Positions 11,099 through 24,105 of a stretch of DNA of 64,000 bases are shown here, piece by piece. The stretch covers positions 30,566,513 to 30,630,512 of the forward strand of contig CM034547.1 of the NCBI GenBank assembly GCA_020055645.1. Reading direction: 5' to 3'. A program made the translations under genes and the position numbers. Under the pieces are notes generated by a model. That model was not told the DNA's origin, did no database searches, and worked only from the letters and a program-made list of their open reading frames with translations. The DNA comes from Tomocerus qinae. Its lineage: Eukaryota > Arthropoda > Collembola > Entomobryomorpha > Tomoceridae. Numbering within the stretch: the stretch's first letter is position 1; each line of letters begins with the position of its first letter.

Positions 11099-14000
11099 TT
11101 AGTCCATTACTCTAAAGTTGTTATTATCATAGACATTTCTACCGTTATATATTTGATATGGATATTTTTCATCATGATTGTTCTTTTGGATGTAATTCAT
11201 TGTTGCAATATTGTTAAGAGGTTGCTTATGATAAAATTCCTCGTAGTCAACGTGAGGATAATCAGTTCTATTCCAAATATTCTGATTTTGTTGAACATAT
11301 ATAGGCGCTGGTACATTAAAACCAGTATCATGAGATCTCAAGCTAGAGATACTATTGTTGTTTCTTTTACTAAGCTTGCTACACAATTTTTCACTTCCCT
11401 GTCCCTTGGCAGACTTCTTCCATCTCCGGTAAAAATCTAGCACTTGCATTTTTACTCCTCTTTGCCGTTTTCTGTCTTCCCGGATTGGACCTTGACGATA
11501 CTCTTTTAAGGCCATCAGAATAGCGTCATGTTCTAGAAAATGTTGAGGTTTTTACAGCCATAAAAATAATAACAAAAGACACATAATCTATTTTTAATCT
11601 CTAAAGTCTACCGAAGAGAAAATGCAATAATAAATACATACAACTGTCTGAAATGCTAGTAATTATATTCTGTTTCAATTTACTTGAATTGGAAGCTCCA
11701 ACATATGAAGCTTTTTTAATAGTTTCACGCACGTCAGAGCGAGAACAGTAAAACGAAATTGCTGGTGTGACTCCTACATTACGACGACGTAAGTAGTGTT
11801 CCATAAAATCAGCTCCAATTAATTGTTCATGGTCCTCCATTCGAATGTGAACAAATAGCTTTATAATCTACGTAACATTTAAAAATTTACGATTAGGCAT
11901 TTCTCAATTTGATTTGCAGCTGAGAAACCTTTTCTTGCCTTTGCTTTTACTTCGATTTAATACTTACGGAAAATATAATGAATGTTGTAGCAGAAGACCA
12001 CGCAATAATACAAAGACAAGCTAGTGCTTGCACTCCAAGCAAGTAAGCTGAACCACCTTAAAGAAAAGTAAGCATGAAAAAATGTCTTAAATTGTAAGAA
12101 ATTGCTTGATAGTTTAAGTCTTAAGGCAAATGAAAATACATACCATGGAATAGTCCCACGGAGTTTTTAACAAAGCCGGCTCCACCATCATCGGCAGTAA
12201 AGAGTCCAACAGCTAACATCCCCCATATTCCTCCAAATCCTTTCATATACGGAAATATAAAAATAGTACAAATCATTTATAAGTTGGTGCTTCTATACAT
12301 TCATATAACAGGGCTAGATGAACCTTGGACTGATGCATAAGCGATATTCACTATTAAAATGTAATGGTAAGTAATGCATTTTTCAATCATTAGTAGGGGA
12401 AGGAAATAAAGTTAAATGTAATATAAGAAGTATCGTACTTTATATAGTTTCTGTGTATGTAACTAAATGTACAAATAGACTACATATAAAACATACCATG
12501 AACTGATGTAGCTCCAACCTGCCATGAAAAAAGTGTTAAGCAAACATCGTATATGGACTCATTTAATTTGATTGAAAGTAAACAATTTGTGCAAATGTGT
12601 TTCAAAGTTAAATTACTTACAGCGTCATCGATTCCTAAACGATCCGTAATGGACGAAGTTAATATAATGATTATGCCAGAAATAACGCCTATTGCAAAAG
12701 CTTCCCAGGTGGAGACCAGAGCACAACTTGCGGTTATGCCCACTAATGCCCCCAAAACAGGATTTACAATGTCAAGAACCAACATTGCCCTCAATTTTAT
12801 AAAAGCGTAGACAGTTCCAACAAGTCCACCACCGATCGCTGATATCATAGTCGTCACTGCTGCTCTAGCAGCAAACTTCCACTTTTGACCGGTAACACCG
12901 TAAGTACTGTGTTATAAACAAGCAAAAATTATAGAGAATATTGAATTAAACAATTTCTCGAATGTCTTCATTGCCCTACATTATTAGTTGGATTTCAAAG
13001 AAAGCAAACGAACCTTCCGGCATTAAAAGCCAACCATCCCCACCACAAGTTAAGCAAACCATATATACAGCTGCTGGGATTTCCTATAGGAAGAGGGTCA
13101 ATTCCTTTATCATATCTTCCGAGTCTAGCCCCTAACATCCAAGAAGCCACGAACGCTGTTGATATGAAAAACAGTATCTTCTAAGGTATAGTACAGATAT
13201 ATAAATTGTTTTTACAGAATTGTTTTAATGTTTCATGAACATTTTTATTCGTCATTATTACTCCTAGTCAACAATTTTGTAAAAAGCATGGTGTAGGCCA
13301 GAAGAGCTAGGGAAAACTTGATTGTAAAATCGTAAACTTAAAGACTCCTATATGGAGATATGTTAGTCTTGCATGGCACTGTCCATGTGAATTGTGAAAA
13401 ATTGTCTTCAAATTAAACTAAGTCACAGAAAACTTCACTTGAAGAAGTGAAATGTAGAGAAAAATTCCAAGTTTAATTTAAGAAGATTGAATTAAAAACA
13501 CGAGATTTATATAGATTTATATAGTACCATATAGCACTAAGCGTATTACAAATAGTTCATGAAAATAAAAATGGAATTAAAGGTATTTGTATTATGTGAT
13601 CCTAACATGAAACTTGATTTATAGATACTCCTGGTGGATATCTATGTGGCCAAATTGAACTTTTTTCAGATTTGGATGTAAATTAAGTTTCTAAGTGGTG
13701 ATTTTAGCCATTCTATAAGCAAGATTTTTGCCTACTTTATGCTGAATTTTACTTTATTTTATGCTGACTTATATACGTATATATTTTCTGTTTTTGGAGC
13801 CCTACTAGGTACAAGTAAAAACAGGAATTTTTAACAAAAAAAGTTTATAATATAATTTAGAAACAATAAATTGTCACAAAAGTCACAGATTTTGAAAAGT
13901 CAATTTCGACAGCTATAAAACTCATTACTTTGCTTGCAACAACAATAAAGTTATTAAGAAATACCTGAGGCTGCTCCAAGTAAATGCACTGCTCCGGATC

Positions 14001-15013
14001 CAGCTATGTCTATGACTCCCATTTCCCCTAGAAAGCCTCCAGGACCCTAAGGTGAACATCATATGTATGTTATAAAACTTCACAATACGCAGTGACCCAA
14101 CGAAAGTATAAAAGATAAATTGTAATAAGATATATGCATTATGATTTGGAAACACTAATTAATTTTGTGCTAGTAAATTCGTACCCAAATCCAGTGAGCA
14201 GGGAAAACATAGGTGACTGTATTCAATAACGAGAAAAGACAGTAAGCTGCAAAGTTGCACCTAAATTAGTAATTTAAATTTTTATCGTTTGACGCAAGTT
14301 AGATGAAGTGGGAGCACAATACTTTAAAAAGTAAGGTATGAGAGAAAGTAATTTTCTTTTAATCGCAGCAATACGGTATTGAAACTTTCACTAAAGGAGA
14401 AAAAAGCTGTCTCTACGAATTACATAATCGCGTTGTCATAAAACTTATATCACACTTAAGTTATTGGGTAAATATCATATAAATTAGCTTTATAGATGGA
14501 TTACCTTTCTGCCACGGCTCCAGAAACTATGGTAGTTGCTGTCGTTGCAAAAGATAGTTGAAATACGAAAGATGTAAAAACGTCCCCCATTTCTTCTAAA
14601 TTAGCGTTAACAGCGTATAAGCCAACCCCATTGAAAGGGTTAGATCCTGGATCTGTACCATACGATATACTGTAACCAAATATCCAATAGCTAAAGCCAC
14701 CTAGGATGATATCAACAACATTTTTCATTAAAATGTTTGCTTCATTTTTTGGAGAAACTATTCCAACTTCCAAAAGCCCAAAACCTAAAATGTTAAAGAA
14801 AAGTTACAAAGAACTTTGAAAACACAGTACGAAATGCCAATCATAACCAAAATATTTTTAAATTATATCGCAGCTTACCTGTTTGCATGGTAAAAATAGC
14901 AAATGAACAAAGCAGTATCCAAGTGGCATCATCTGAAGTAAGTTCATCAGAAGAAGGTTTTTCGGTAGTTGTGTATTTGGAAGACATGGTGGTAGCTTTC
15001 GAAACGGTACTTG
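11099..15013 (-). CDS. Amt: Ammonium transporter (Amt/MEP family)
   Basis: Membrane channel for NH3/NH4+ of the Amt/MEP/Rh superfamily. Coding exons in order: 14987-14879, 14784-14505, 14260-14185, 14046-13965, 13155-13014, 12906-12621, 12518-12497, 12239-12144, 12056-11968, 11867-11645, 11532-11099. Total 1,839 nt, 612 aa. The start ATG (14987) has a strong context (ACCACCATG) just after a 3' splice site at 15014, so positions 15013-14988 are 5'UTR. Diagnostic motifs: MQTGFGLLEVG in the first membrane segment, then the Asp168 and His176 region (GVIDIAGSGAVH) and His332 (GATSVHGFGGIWG); the last two supply the conserved pore twin-His pair. The channel core is complete. The C-terminal cytoplasmic tail (from about residue 400) is long, basic, then Asn/Tyr-rich. 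Exon 7 is only 22 nt. The junction of exons 10 and 11 is ambiguous (see findings). Confidence 0.95.
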
Positions 15014-17904
15014 CTGTAATATGTAAAAAAGGGTTTGGTGTGAAATTAAATGCTAGCGTTGCATTGGTTTTGTTTTTTAAAAAGTTCAAATCTCCGGGGA
15101 AAATGAACGTAGCCACTTTTACTGTCTATCTCCAAATAATATTAGTTTTAACTATATATGCACATTTTTATCTATATTTCCACATGTAAGCACAAGTTAC
15201 AGTTACAGTCGTCCTGTCTGTGTCAGAGAAGGTATTGAGGTAGAGGTTAGTGTCTACCTGCTGAAGAAATGGGGGAAAATTCATTTGGAGTGACAAGTAG
15301 AACTCTTCCACGCATTGCGTATGTGAATAATTTCATAGACGAGTAAACAAGTCATCGTCTTTTCTCTCAGGATTAATTTATTTTACTAAACCTAAAAACA
15401 TCAATCATTACATAAAGGTTGCTTAAATACATTTGACGACAATATACTCAAGTGAACCGTGATGAAAAACTTACCGAATCTAAAATAAAATGAGCTCAAA
15501 CTAAAAAAAATAGATTATCAATCTTAACAGAATTTTTCCACAATTTCATTCTGTTGTTTCATTTTAATTTTTTTTCGCATTGGGGTTGGCAGCCCTGCTT
15601 TATGAAATAAACAAAGAACTTTTATAATAAATGATTAGATCCTTTATAAATAATTCCTACTTTTCACAAAGTATTTTCTGAAAAATATTCATGACAGGAG
15701 CAATCCAAGCAAATAATTTTTGCACATCTACTTACATATTTACTTGTACCTACATTTATTTTTAATTCTATCTGTAATGCAAAAGAAAGTAAGGAAATTT
15801 TTATTTTTTATATTTCCCAACTTTAATTGGTATTCCTATAATCGAGTTCTTTCCTATGCCGTGTGCGTGCTATGATTATAACAGGGTCTTTTTTTAGCTT
15901 TGTCGACACTCTGACATAATCGGGTTAAATTGGCTTACTAATGGTTAATAATCCAAATGTTTACAAACATTTTTAAGGCAAAGGTCGTTATGACGTACTC
16001 CACGCAAGAAAGTTTAGATTTGTAGAGCATTGAATTGAATAGCAGGTGAAAAAGATATATTATATGTTAGCTTATAGTATGTCCCATGAAGTCTTTTATA
16101 CCATATCTTTATAGAGTGTATTCAGACAAGATGAGAAAATGAAAAATTTATTCAGGTCAGCTAGGCTTCAGCATTCGCACTAATGCAAGGATGAACTCTG
16201 CGTTATAATCTTTTTTCGGCGAATGGTAAACTGAGAAAAACAAAGCTGTGTCTAAGCAAAAGGTTACTCCTCACTTAGATAATAATGTTCCTCAATTGTC
16301 AATTAGAAAGTAATAATTTAGTAGGAGTGGTGGTAGGCCAATCTAAGGTATAAAATTAAAAGCTAGATTTCCCCAACTCTCAACTCTTAGTGTTTGTCCC
16401 AAAATTTTTCACCTGCTAAAGAAGTCATATTTGGAACTATAAGAACTTGAGTGAAAATTTAATATTATGGACAGTTGTAGATGAGTGTGAATATTAGAAT
16501 ATGGTTGTGATGGAACATGATTATGGACTTATGATAAATACAGATCACTTATTTAGAATAATAATATTGAGTTACATTAAGTATTCATAAAATTCATTAT
16601 TTAAGTTGCAGGACTCACTACCCTGTAAATCCAAATTTTGATTGGATTGTGTATCAAATTCTACTGCTTTGTAGGTCGAATCGTCTAATAAGTTTAACAT
16701 GCATATAACATGTATATAAGTTTAAAATGTACGTCAGAATTAGTAATAGTAGCATAGCAGTACATGTATTGCAAGATTGCAAGTGCATGTGACGATGAGT
16801 CATTTGACTCATTTGCCACTGACAAATTACTACGTACGTGAAGTGCAATTGCAAGATTGAAGCTACAGAGAACGAGACAGAAAAAGACATATTACTAGTC
16901 TCACAAATTATACTGTTTAACTTATGCTACGTCTTTGTTTAGATTAAAGTGATTCATTAGATTTGTGTTATAATCTTGGGTTACGTCAAAACATTAGCAG
17001 GCTAAACGCTATTTCATTAAAGTCTGAAAATTCGATTTCTATTATTGTTTTGTGCTTTGGATTGTATACATAAATGCACAAAAAGACAAAAAAATACTAA
17101 AAAAGCTGTACATTTTGATTACAGAGCATGGGTTAATTTTTTCCAAAACATTTTCTGTAAGTAGAGAAACGATACAGGTACAACAAGGCAGGGTATACAT
17201 ATATATACGACTTTTTTACTAATTTACGTATGTATGTATAAAGGTATTCTATAATTCTATATTGCATTAAATTAATAATATTGCTACATTTACTCTACAA
17301 AGGCATGACTTAATAAAACATTATTATGTAATGTATGGTACACAATTATACAAGAAACAGACACTGAATAGAACAACTTCCTTCAAATCCCCTTATCCCT
17401 TCGTATACGTTACCTACACATACAAATGCACACAAGAGGATGGGATATTAAAAGTAAATTGTTAGTTATGAATAGTAAGCAATGAGCTCACATGCAGCGT
17501 GTGGACTTGTCGACCTGTAGAGTCATAGAGAGTATATGATGATATAGTTGACTATTATGTGCATACAGTGAATAATATTATGTTCGTATAGACGTACTTA
17601 CTATAACAAGTATAGTAGGTACATGTAGTAGTAGAAAAGTTGTGATCTACGTAGTACAACACAATCGAAGAATCAAGCCACCGCTACCGTGTTGACCAGA
17701 TTAAGTTCATTGCTAAACGATTAAACGATCATGCACTTACAGCTTGCCAATTTTTTCGTATTGTACATTGACACTTCAGCATTTAAATTTCCATCATCGG
17801 TTTAAAGGTATTGTACTTTGGTGTTAGTAGTTTCTAGGACTTTTTGAATATTTATATGCTATTCAATTGAATATACAGAATGTAGGAAAAAAGGCAGCTT
17901 GTGT

Positions 17905-17948
17905 CCAAGATATTAGATCAGCTTGGTACAGCTGATCTAATGCCTTGG
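17905..17948. repeat. Short hairpin, 18-bp stem
   Basis: CCAAGATATTAGATCAGC and its near-complement GCTGATCTAATGCCTTGG flank the 8-nt loop TTGGTACA. Two of 18 pairs mismatch. The stem is shorter than a typical pre-miRNA, and there is no gene nearby. Confidence 0.6.
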
Positions 17949-18049
17949 CTTATGTCATTATTCATTATGTACATAATGAATTAGCAAACATATGTAACAA
18001 ATAGGTATTAAAATCATTTATACAGAAAACCGAGTTTTGGAGAGGATTG

Positions 18050-18210
18050 AAACTCCATATGGAGATTTTTATCATACTTTTTTGTCTATTTTGACGAAAA
18101 TGAGTCAAAAATAGCATAAAATGGAATTTAATCGGAGGATCGAAAATTAGCATTTTGGAAAAAAACCTTTTTCTTGGATTTTGGAGGTGGACAGGTGGAC
18201 TTCAGCTCGC
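18050..18210. repeat. Diverged dispersed repeat, copy 1
   Basis: Shares an ordered set of short blocks with 33885-34005 in the same orientation: AAAATGAGTCA then ATAGCATAAA/ACAGCCTAAA, and a TTTTGGAAAA...TTTTCTTGGATTT block followed by a G-rich end. The two copies differ by indels and many substitutions, so they look like old copies of one interspersed element. I cannot assign a class. Confidence 0.4.
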
Positions 18211-20803
18211 CCCCAAATAGGAAATTCAATTGATTGGGCAATTGTGTATGCCTAATGCCTTTCTAAAAGGGTTTTTAGATTTCAGTTATGTGTATTACTT
18301 ACAATGAATGGGACTTTTCAATCTTCGAAATGATATACTATTCATGACACTTGAAGTTAAATGTTTTTAAAAAAAAATTATTATATCAAATTTCTCAAAT
18401 GTATCAAGTCTTCTTCAGAACAGAAAACGAATAATGGTGTATTACTGTTTCTTAGAATTTAATGACTTCTGTTTTTTATGTATGTACATGAAGGGCAATA
18501 AACGAAGTGGAACTTGTAGTGGCATATACATAATATACATACACTGTTCTACGATATCGTATTGTAGTAGTATGTAAGCCCTATATTGAGAAATACGGCA
18601 AAGGATTTGTTTATTACAAGTAGTGGTTTTATTTGCGCCTACCGTGCCTAAGTGGAAGATTAAGTATTGCCCAAGTAAAATATTAAGAAATAAAGGGATT
18701 TAAAAATTCTTGGGACAGTGGGTGGGTCGATTACGATATTATTGTAATTTGTTGGTTGATGTAACAATTATAATATAGTTGCATTCATATCCAAAGCGAG
18801 CCACCTAAAACATCTATTGTAAATTCGAAAAGAAGACTGAAGTTTGCTGACTTTTTGGTAAACGAAAATGAGACTGTAAGTTCGACATTTTACATGGACA
18901 TAGTATTATTGCCAATGTTTATATCTAATAGGCTTAACTTGTTTATACACTGATTAGGTTAAAGCTATATGAATAAATCTATATATGAGTCAGAATTTCA
19001 TTGACATGGAAAAGTGACTAAGGAAGATAAGTATAAATATACACGAATTGTAAAGTTGGTAAAAGATGTGACAAAATGTTTTCGTCATGCTGTTAGTAAA
19101 AACAAAATAAAACGTATCAGTCTGTAGGTACATAAGAAAATCAAAGTTAACACTTTCTAAAAATGTAAATTGTGATTTGAACAGAATGTTAAGATAGTCA
19201 ATAAAATTGTACTCATAATCTGCTTACAATTTAAAATCATTTTTATTTTAACAAAATCGATTTTATGTGTATTATACTGTATTTATTATACCCACATTTG
19301 AGTATTTCTTAATTAAAATCTGCATTATACAGTGTGTTAAGATAAAAGTGGAAATTATTCGGCAAGACTAAAAGTTGAGGTAATGGTTGTGCAATTTTGA
19401 GTTTTTGAAGATCATATCATACTTATATCATTCATAGGCTTCTAGGCTTTATATAACTGTTTTTTTATGTTTTACAGATGTCTGATTTTCATTTAACGAG
19501 GAGATGAATGCAGAACCAAAATACAAAACCCTAACTAGAAACATCTGAAAATTCAGTTCAGGTACCTATCTATATACTGAAAAAGCTATAAAGTTGTTAC
19601 TTCGGGAGAATATCACATGAAATGTCAAATAGTAATACATACATGTTAATACCAATAAGCAGTAATCCATTATATACCGACAGAATTTCAGCTCCCATTT
19701 CCAGGAAGTATGCACATGAGATTAGATAATTTTGTAGTCGATATCTGAAATCTGTGACGTCAAGTCCAAATTCCAAAGGAATCGGAGAGAACACCTCCAA
19801 ATAACATTGCGCATTGGAAAAGATATATTTATTTATGTGAATGAATTTTTGTCACCTAAAGCCTAAAGGTAGACTTGCGCGTGTAAGTAGGCAATTTTGA
19901 CAATGTGAATAACTGCGTACATTTCATTCAATACATATACACAGTTTGTATTTGTCATTTATGTGGTTAATAAGCGGTTGTTTTATGCTCTTTAAAGTGT
20001 ATTCTGTTGCAATGAAATTAATACGCAGCATGAGTAAATTAACGTTTTCACGTATGTACCCCTACTCATACATTTATGTACTAAATTTTACTCACGAAGG
20101 TATGCTTTAGGGTACATAACTGAAAGCAATAATTTAATGTAGGATTAAAACAGCAATAGTCGTTACACAGGCGGATGCATCAATAATATTTTATAAGCCT
20201 GGCAAAATTTTCAGGTTGATTTTGCTGAAGAACTCGCGGCATACGATTACGATACGACACTAACACACTACATGCATTGATATATTTGAAAGTCCGTTTT
20301 GCTTATATCCATGTGAGTATACTGTGGTGTGAACTTAGTACAAATTCCTTCTTCAATTAAAGTGGTTTCCAAAATAAATTATTTTGCAACTGATTATATT
20401 GTACATGAAATTGAGACAAATAAGTATACAATACGAAACTATAACTATTTATTGATCAATACACTTAATTGCTTGAGGGCTGTGGGAACTACTATACGAA
20501 AAAATTTGCTAATTATTTTGTATCCTAAACCTAGAGCTTTACCGCTTACTTACAAACACATCCTAATTTTTGGCATATACGTTTTTTGAAATTAACTTTA
20601 CTTTGCGTTTGCACTATAAATGAATATTTTTTAACATATAATTATTTATTTATTATGTTACAGTTTGCCTCTTAAGCGGACAGTTAACTTACTGGAAGAA
20701 GGAGTAGCAAATTAACGATTCACAACTACAAGCCACAACAATCACAACTACAGTTAAGATAAAAAAAATAGTAATTACCCAATCGTGTAAGCACTAAGCA
20801 GTA

Positions 20804-23800
20804 ATGGAAAACAGTGGAAGTTACACACATTTGGAAATGGAAGATGATAACAAAACGGAAGTAAGATTGCAGTTCTTTATACATGATTTTGAGTTTGTTA
20901 ATAACTACCAATACGACCAACAGTATACCAACCAAATACGGTTACTTTTATGCTTTAACCTGGTCTTGTTAAACTGTATAAAAATTTTATTTTTTAGCTA
21001 ATTTTTGAACAGTCTGGTGTCTCACAGAGATTTACCACCAACATTAAGCATCGGAAGAATGTATTGATACCTGGAAAGTTGTCTATAACGTCCAATGTAA
21101 GTACAATAATTAATTAATTAATAAGTTAAGCCTGTAATTCTTAATCTAAACTAATATATATAAGCGTATTGAACCCTATAAATACTGTAATCAATGTAGA
21201 ATCATTATTGTTTTCAAAACCTATAGAAATATGGGAAGTACATAGAGTGGAAACCGAGTGAAAGTAGATCGACATCTCCAAGTCGATTTCAATCGGATCA
21301 AATACCATTAGTGCATGGAGCGTCGGGAGGTATAGGATTCAAAGTTGGGAAAGAAGGTATTACTTGCATTTGCATTACATCACCATCCATCCATTGTGTC
21401 TACTTTGTACAATATTTTCTAGTTTTATGATTGTTAATGTAAGAAATAAAAAACATTTCTGGAAACAAGTATATCTTCTATAATATTACGTTTTTTGGAA
21501 TGTATAGATGCGATAGAATTTTTACCTGATTTTCGAGATGCCCATGAGTATCGCCGTCCTATTCAAATAGAGTTACCTGAAATACGTTCTTACGTTTACC
21601 CCTTAAAAACCGTCCCGAAAGAGCTGACATTTATAGCATGTGACGGAACTACTTATAATCCATTTGTTTTTGAACGTGGCTCCCCAGAGAATATCCTAAG
21701 AGTTCTTGAAAATTATGTGAACTTTGAAAGGTAAAATGTTTATCAGTTTGTGAAAAAATTTTAATGATAGATCATGCATCATATATACACATTTATTATG
21801 CTAGTTGCTAAACGAAATTATATTGATTAACAGATCAAGGCAAGACAAGTCTTTACATACAGTTAAGCCAAAAATTGAAAGAGAGCCTGTACGGAACCAA
21901 ATTACAGTTGCAGAATTATTCACGGACCCTATTCAACAATACAACAATTTTCGGGGTTTTGTTAATGAGTTTAAAAACGACCCTTATACAACGGGTTTGA
22001 CAGTTTGCAGCAAAATACGTTAGTTTCCTGATTTGTTGCGAATGTATTAATGTATTGTATAGAAATTGTCTAATTCCTGTTTCCTAAACATTTGTATATT
22101 CTTTATTAGTGAATGGAGATCCAATACGAATGTTTAAGCCTACGGTTGATATTGGTGCTATAAACAGAAGTGAAAGTCAAAACTCCGAATTAGATAAAGC
22201 GCTAAGAAATGGACGAAACGGCGATGATTCCAATGGACATCGTCATGAGGGAATGGATGCAGATTGCACAACTAATGAAGAAGGTTATGAAGTTGTTTTT
22301 AAGCCGCAGACTTTAGGTATTGAATTAGGTCCTAGGCCGAAGACCTACAGAGGCCAACCTCTTAGCCAAGAACAATGGCTCAATTATATGGATCATGAAG
22401 GGCGTCTAATAAAGTTTGATGAGCTTCAGCAGATAGTGTTTCGTGGTGTAAGTAAAATTTTCGTAATTTTTAATGACTGTCTAAATAAATAATGACAATG
22501 TGCAATGAATAAATAATAATATTCAGACTTTTACGTGAATAAATGATAAACTTTTAAACTATGAATTTATACAGGGAGTGGATGGGATGATTCGAAAACA
22601 TGTTTGGCCATTTTTGCTTGGTGTTTATGACTGTGACTCAACGTATGAACAAAGAAAACATCAAATAATCGAAAAAACATGCTCGTACAACCGTATGAAA
22701 TTACAATGGGCCACAATCAGTGAAGACCAAGAAGAAAGGTTTCACGCATTCAGAGATTTCAAATCTCTCATAGGTAAAAATCATGTACTTCGTTTTATGG
22801 TGCATTAACTTTAACTTCATGGCACTGAGATTATATGTGTATAACTTTTTAACAAAAAAACACCGATTTAGTTGGATTAATAGCAACATAACTCAATAAG
22901 TAAAATTGTAATATTTGGATTGGTTATAGATAAGGACGTTGCACGGACAGATCGTACTCTGGAATATTTTAAAGGGGATGACAACCGGGCTAGCGAAATT
23001 CTAAGAAATATATTGATGACTTACATAATGTACAACTTTAACCTTGGTTATGTGCAAGGCATGAGCGATATTCTAAGTCCAATCCTGATGGAAATTCAAG
23101 ATGAAATTATGTCATTTTGGATTTTTGTTAAATTTATGGACAGAATTGTGAGAAAAACTATGAATTTCTTTTAAAAACATTTTAAATGTTAAAGGTTAAG
23201 CTAAGTTTTCAAAAAATATTTTTAAAATTATAGAACACCAATTTTGAAATGAGTCAAGAAGGCATGCAGAGACAACTTAGAGACAGTTATACTTTACTGC
23301 AATTGGTGGACCCTATGTTTAGTGCATACCTAGGGGCGTGTGATGCTTCAAATATGTATTTCCAATTTAGATGGCTTCTAATATTGTTTAAAGTAAGTTG
23401 AGCAGTTAATATTTTATTATCTTGTGTATATTTTGGTTACATTAATTAATAATGTTCTTGTCTAATAAAATATTTAAATGATAAACTATTTTTAGCGAGA
23501 ATTTACTACTGGAGATACGATGACTTTATGGGAAGCACTTTGGACTCAGCTGCCAGGAATTAACTTCCAGCTTTTTATTGGACTAGCTATACTGGTGCAG
23601 CATCGTACAACTATAATGGAAAATAAATTTGGACTCAGCGAGATTCTACGAGTGAGTTATAGTGTATTCTTTAAATTGAAACAAAATTCCTGTGGCATTT
23701 GACAATAATTGATACGATGCATTTTAGTAACGCAATCAAGGAAAAAGGAAACAGTATAGTTATGGTTTTTAATTCTATGTATTGCAGCATGTAAACGATC

Positions 23801-24105
23801 TGTCTATGAAAATCAACCTGGAACATACGATGTCTTTGGCTGAGGGTATGTATCTCCAAGTTCTGGAAGCAGAAGATAAATTACCTAACAATATTCGAGT
23901 TATTGTTGGACTGCCAGAAAAAGAAGAACCAATTCCTGACACTGCGGTAGAAATTGTTGATGGCAGTGGTGATTCGGTATCAAATTCGAGAAGTTCCCCA
24001 AATTTTTCAAACGGTAATGTTAGTTTTGTTTCCGGAGACGGACAGAGTAATGACGAAGTTGGTCTCGAATCCCAGTATGAAATGGGAGTTAGCCAGTTTA
24101 TGTAA
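20804..24105 (+). CDS. TBC1D15: TBC1D15/17-type Rab GTPase-activating protein
   Basis: GTPase-activating protein for Rabs; the TBC1D15/17 family acts on Rab7 at late endosomes and mitochondria during autophagy. Exons: 20804-20860, 20998-21096, 21227-21356, 21508-21730, 21834-22018, 22110-22447, 22575-22773, 22930-23147, 23234-23392, 23496-23651, 23788-24105. Total 2,082 nt, 693 aa, close to human TBC1D15 (about 690). The N-terminal ~270 residues match the family's Rab-binding region (LIFEQSGV at the start). The TBC domain covers about 343-600 and keeps both catalytic fingers: Ile410-x-x-Asp413-x-x-Arg416 and the YVQGMSD motif with Gln453. Other family blocks are present (RMKLQW, LMTYIMYNF, FRWLLI). 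The C-tail is Ser/Glu-rich and divergent. A poly(A) signal follows at 24887. The gene appears intact. Confidence 0.95.

Larger units (their letters stand above)
15014..20803. other. Intergenic region between Amt and TBC1D15/17
   Basis: Divergent promoters of Amt (-) and the TBC gene (+) must lie here. A 3' splice site ending at 20663 (TTATGTTACAG) implies a 5'UTR exon 20664-20803 joined to the TBC start exon. An 18-bp hairpin sits at 17905-17948 and a diverged dispersed repeat near 18,050-18,210. The remaining ORFs lack motifs or splice context, and I see no other gene. Confidence 0.5.

Noticed and set aside
12553-12810. Plus-strand ORF of 85 codons
   Set aside because: It is the antisense of Amt exon 6, whose minus-strand reading is a clear transporter segment.
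15013-15116. Longer Amt N terminus starting upstream of 14987
   Set aside because: The upstream frame has no ATG before a TAG, and a clear 3' splice site (TTTTTTACATATTACAG) separates it from the exon.
14887-15189. Plus-strand ORF of 100 codons
   Set aside because: Antisense to Amt exon 1 and its 5' intron; no motif.
19597-19800. Minus-strand ORF with a hydrophobic stretch
   Set aside because: No ATG at its start, no splice partners, no recognisable family; consistent with chance in AT-rich DNA.
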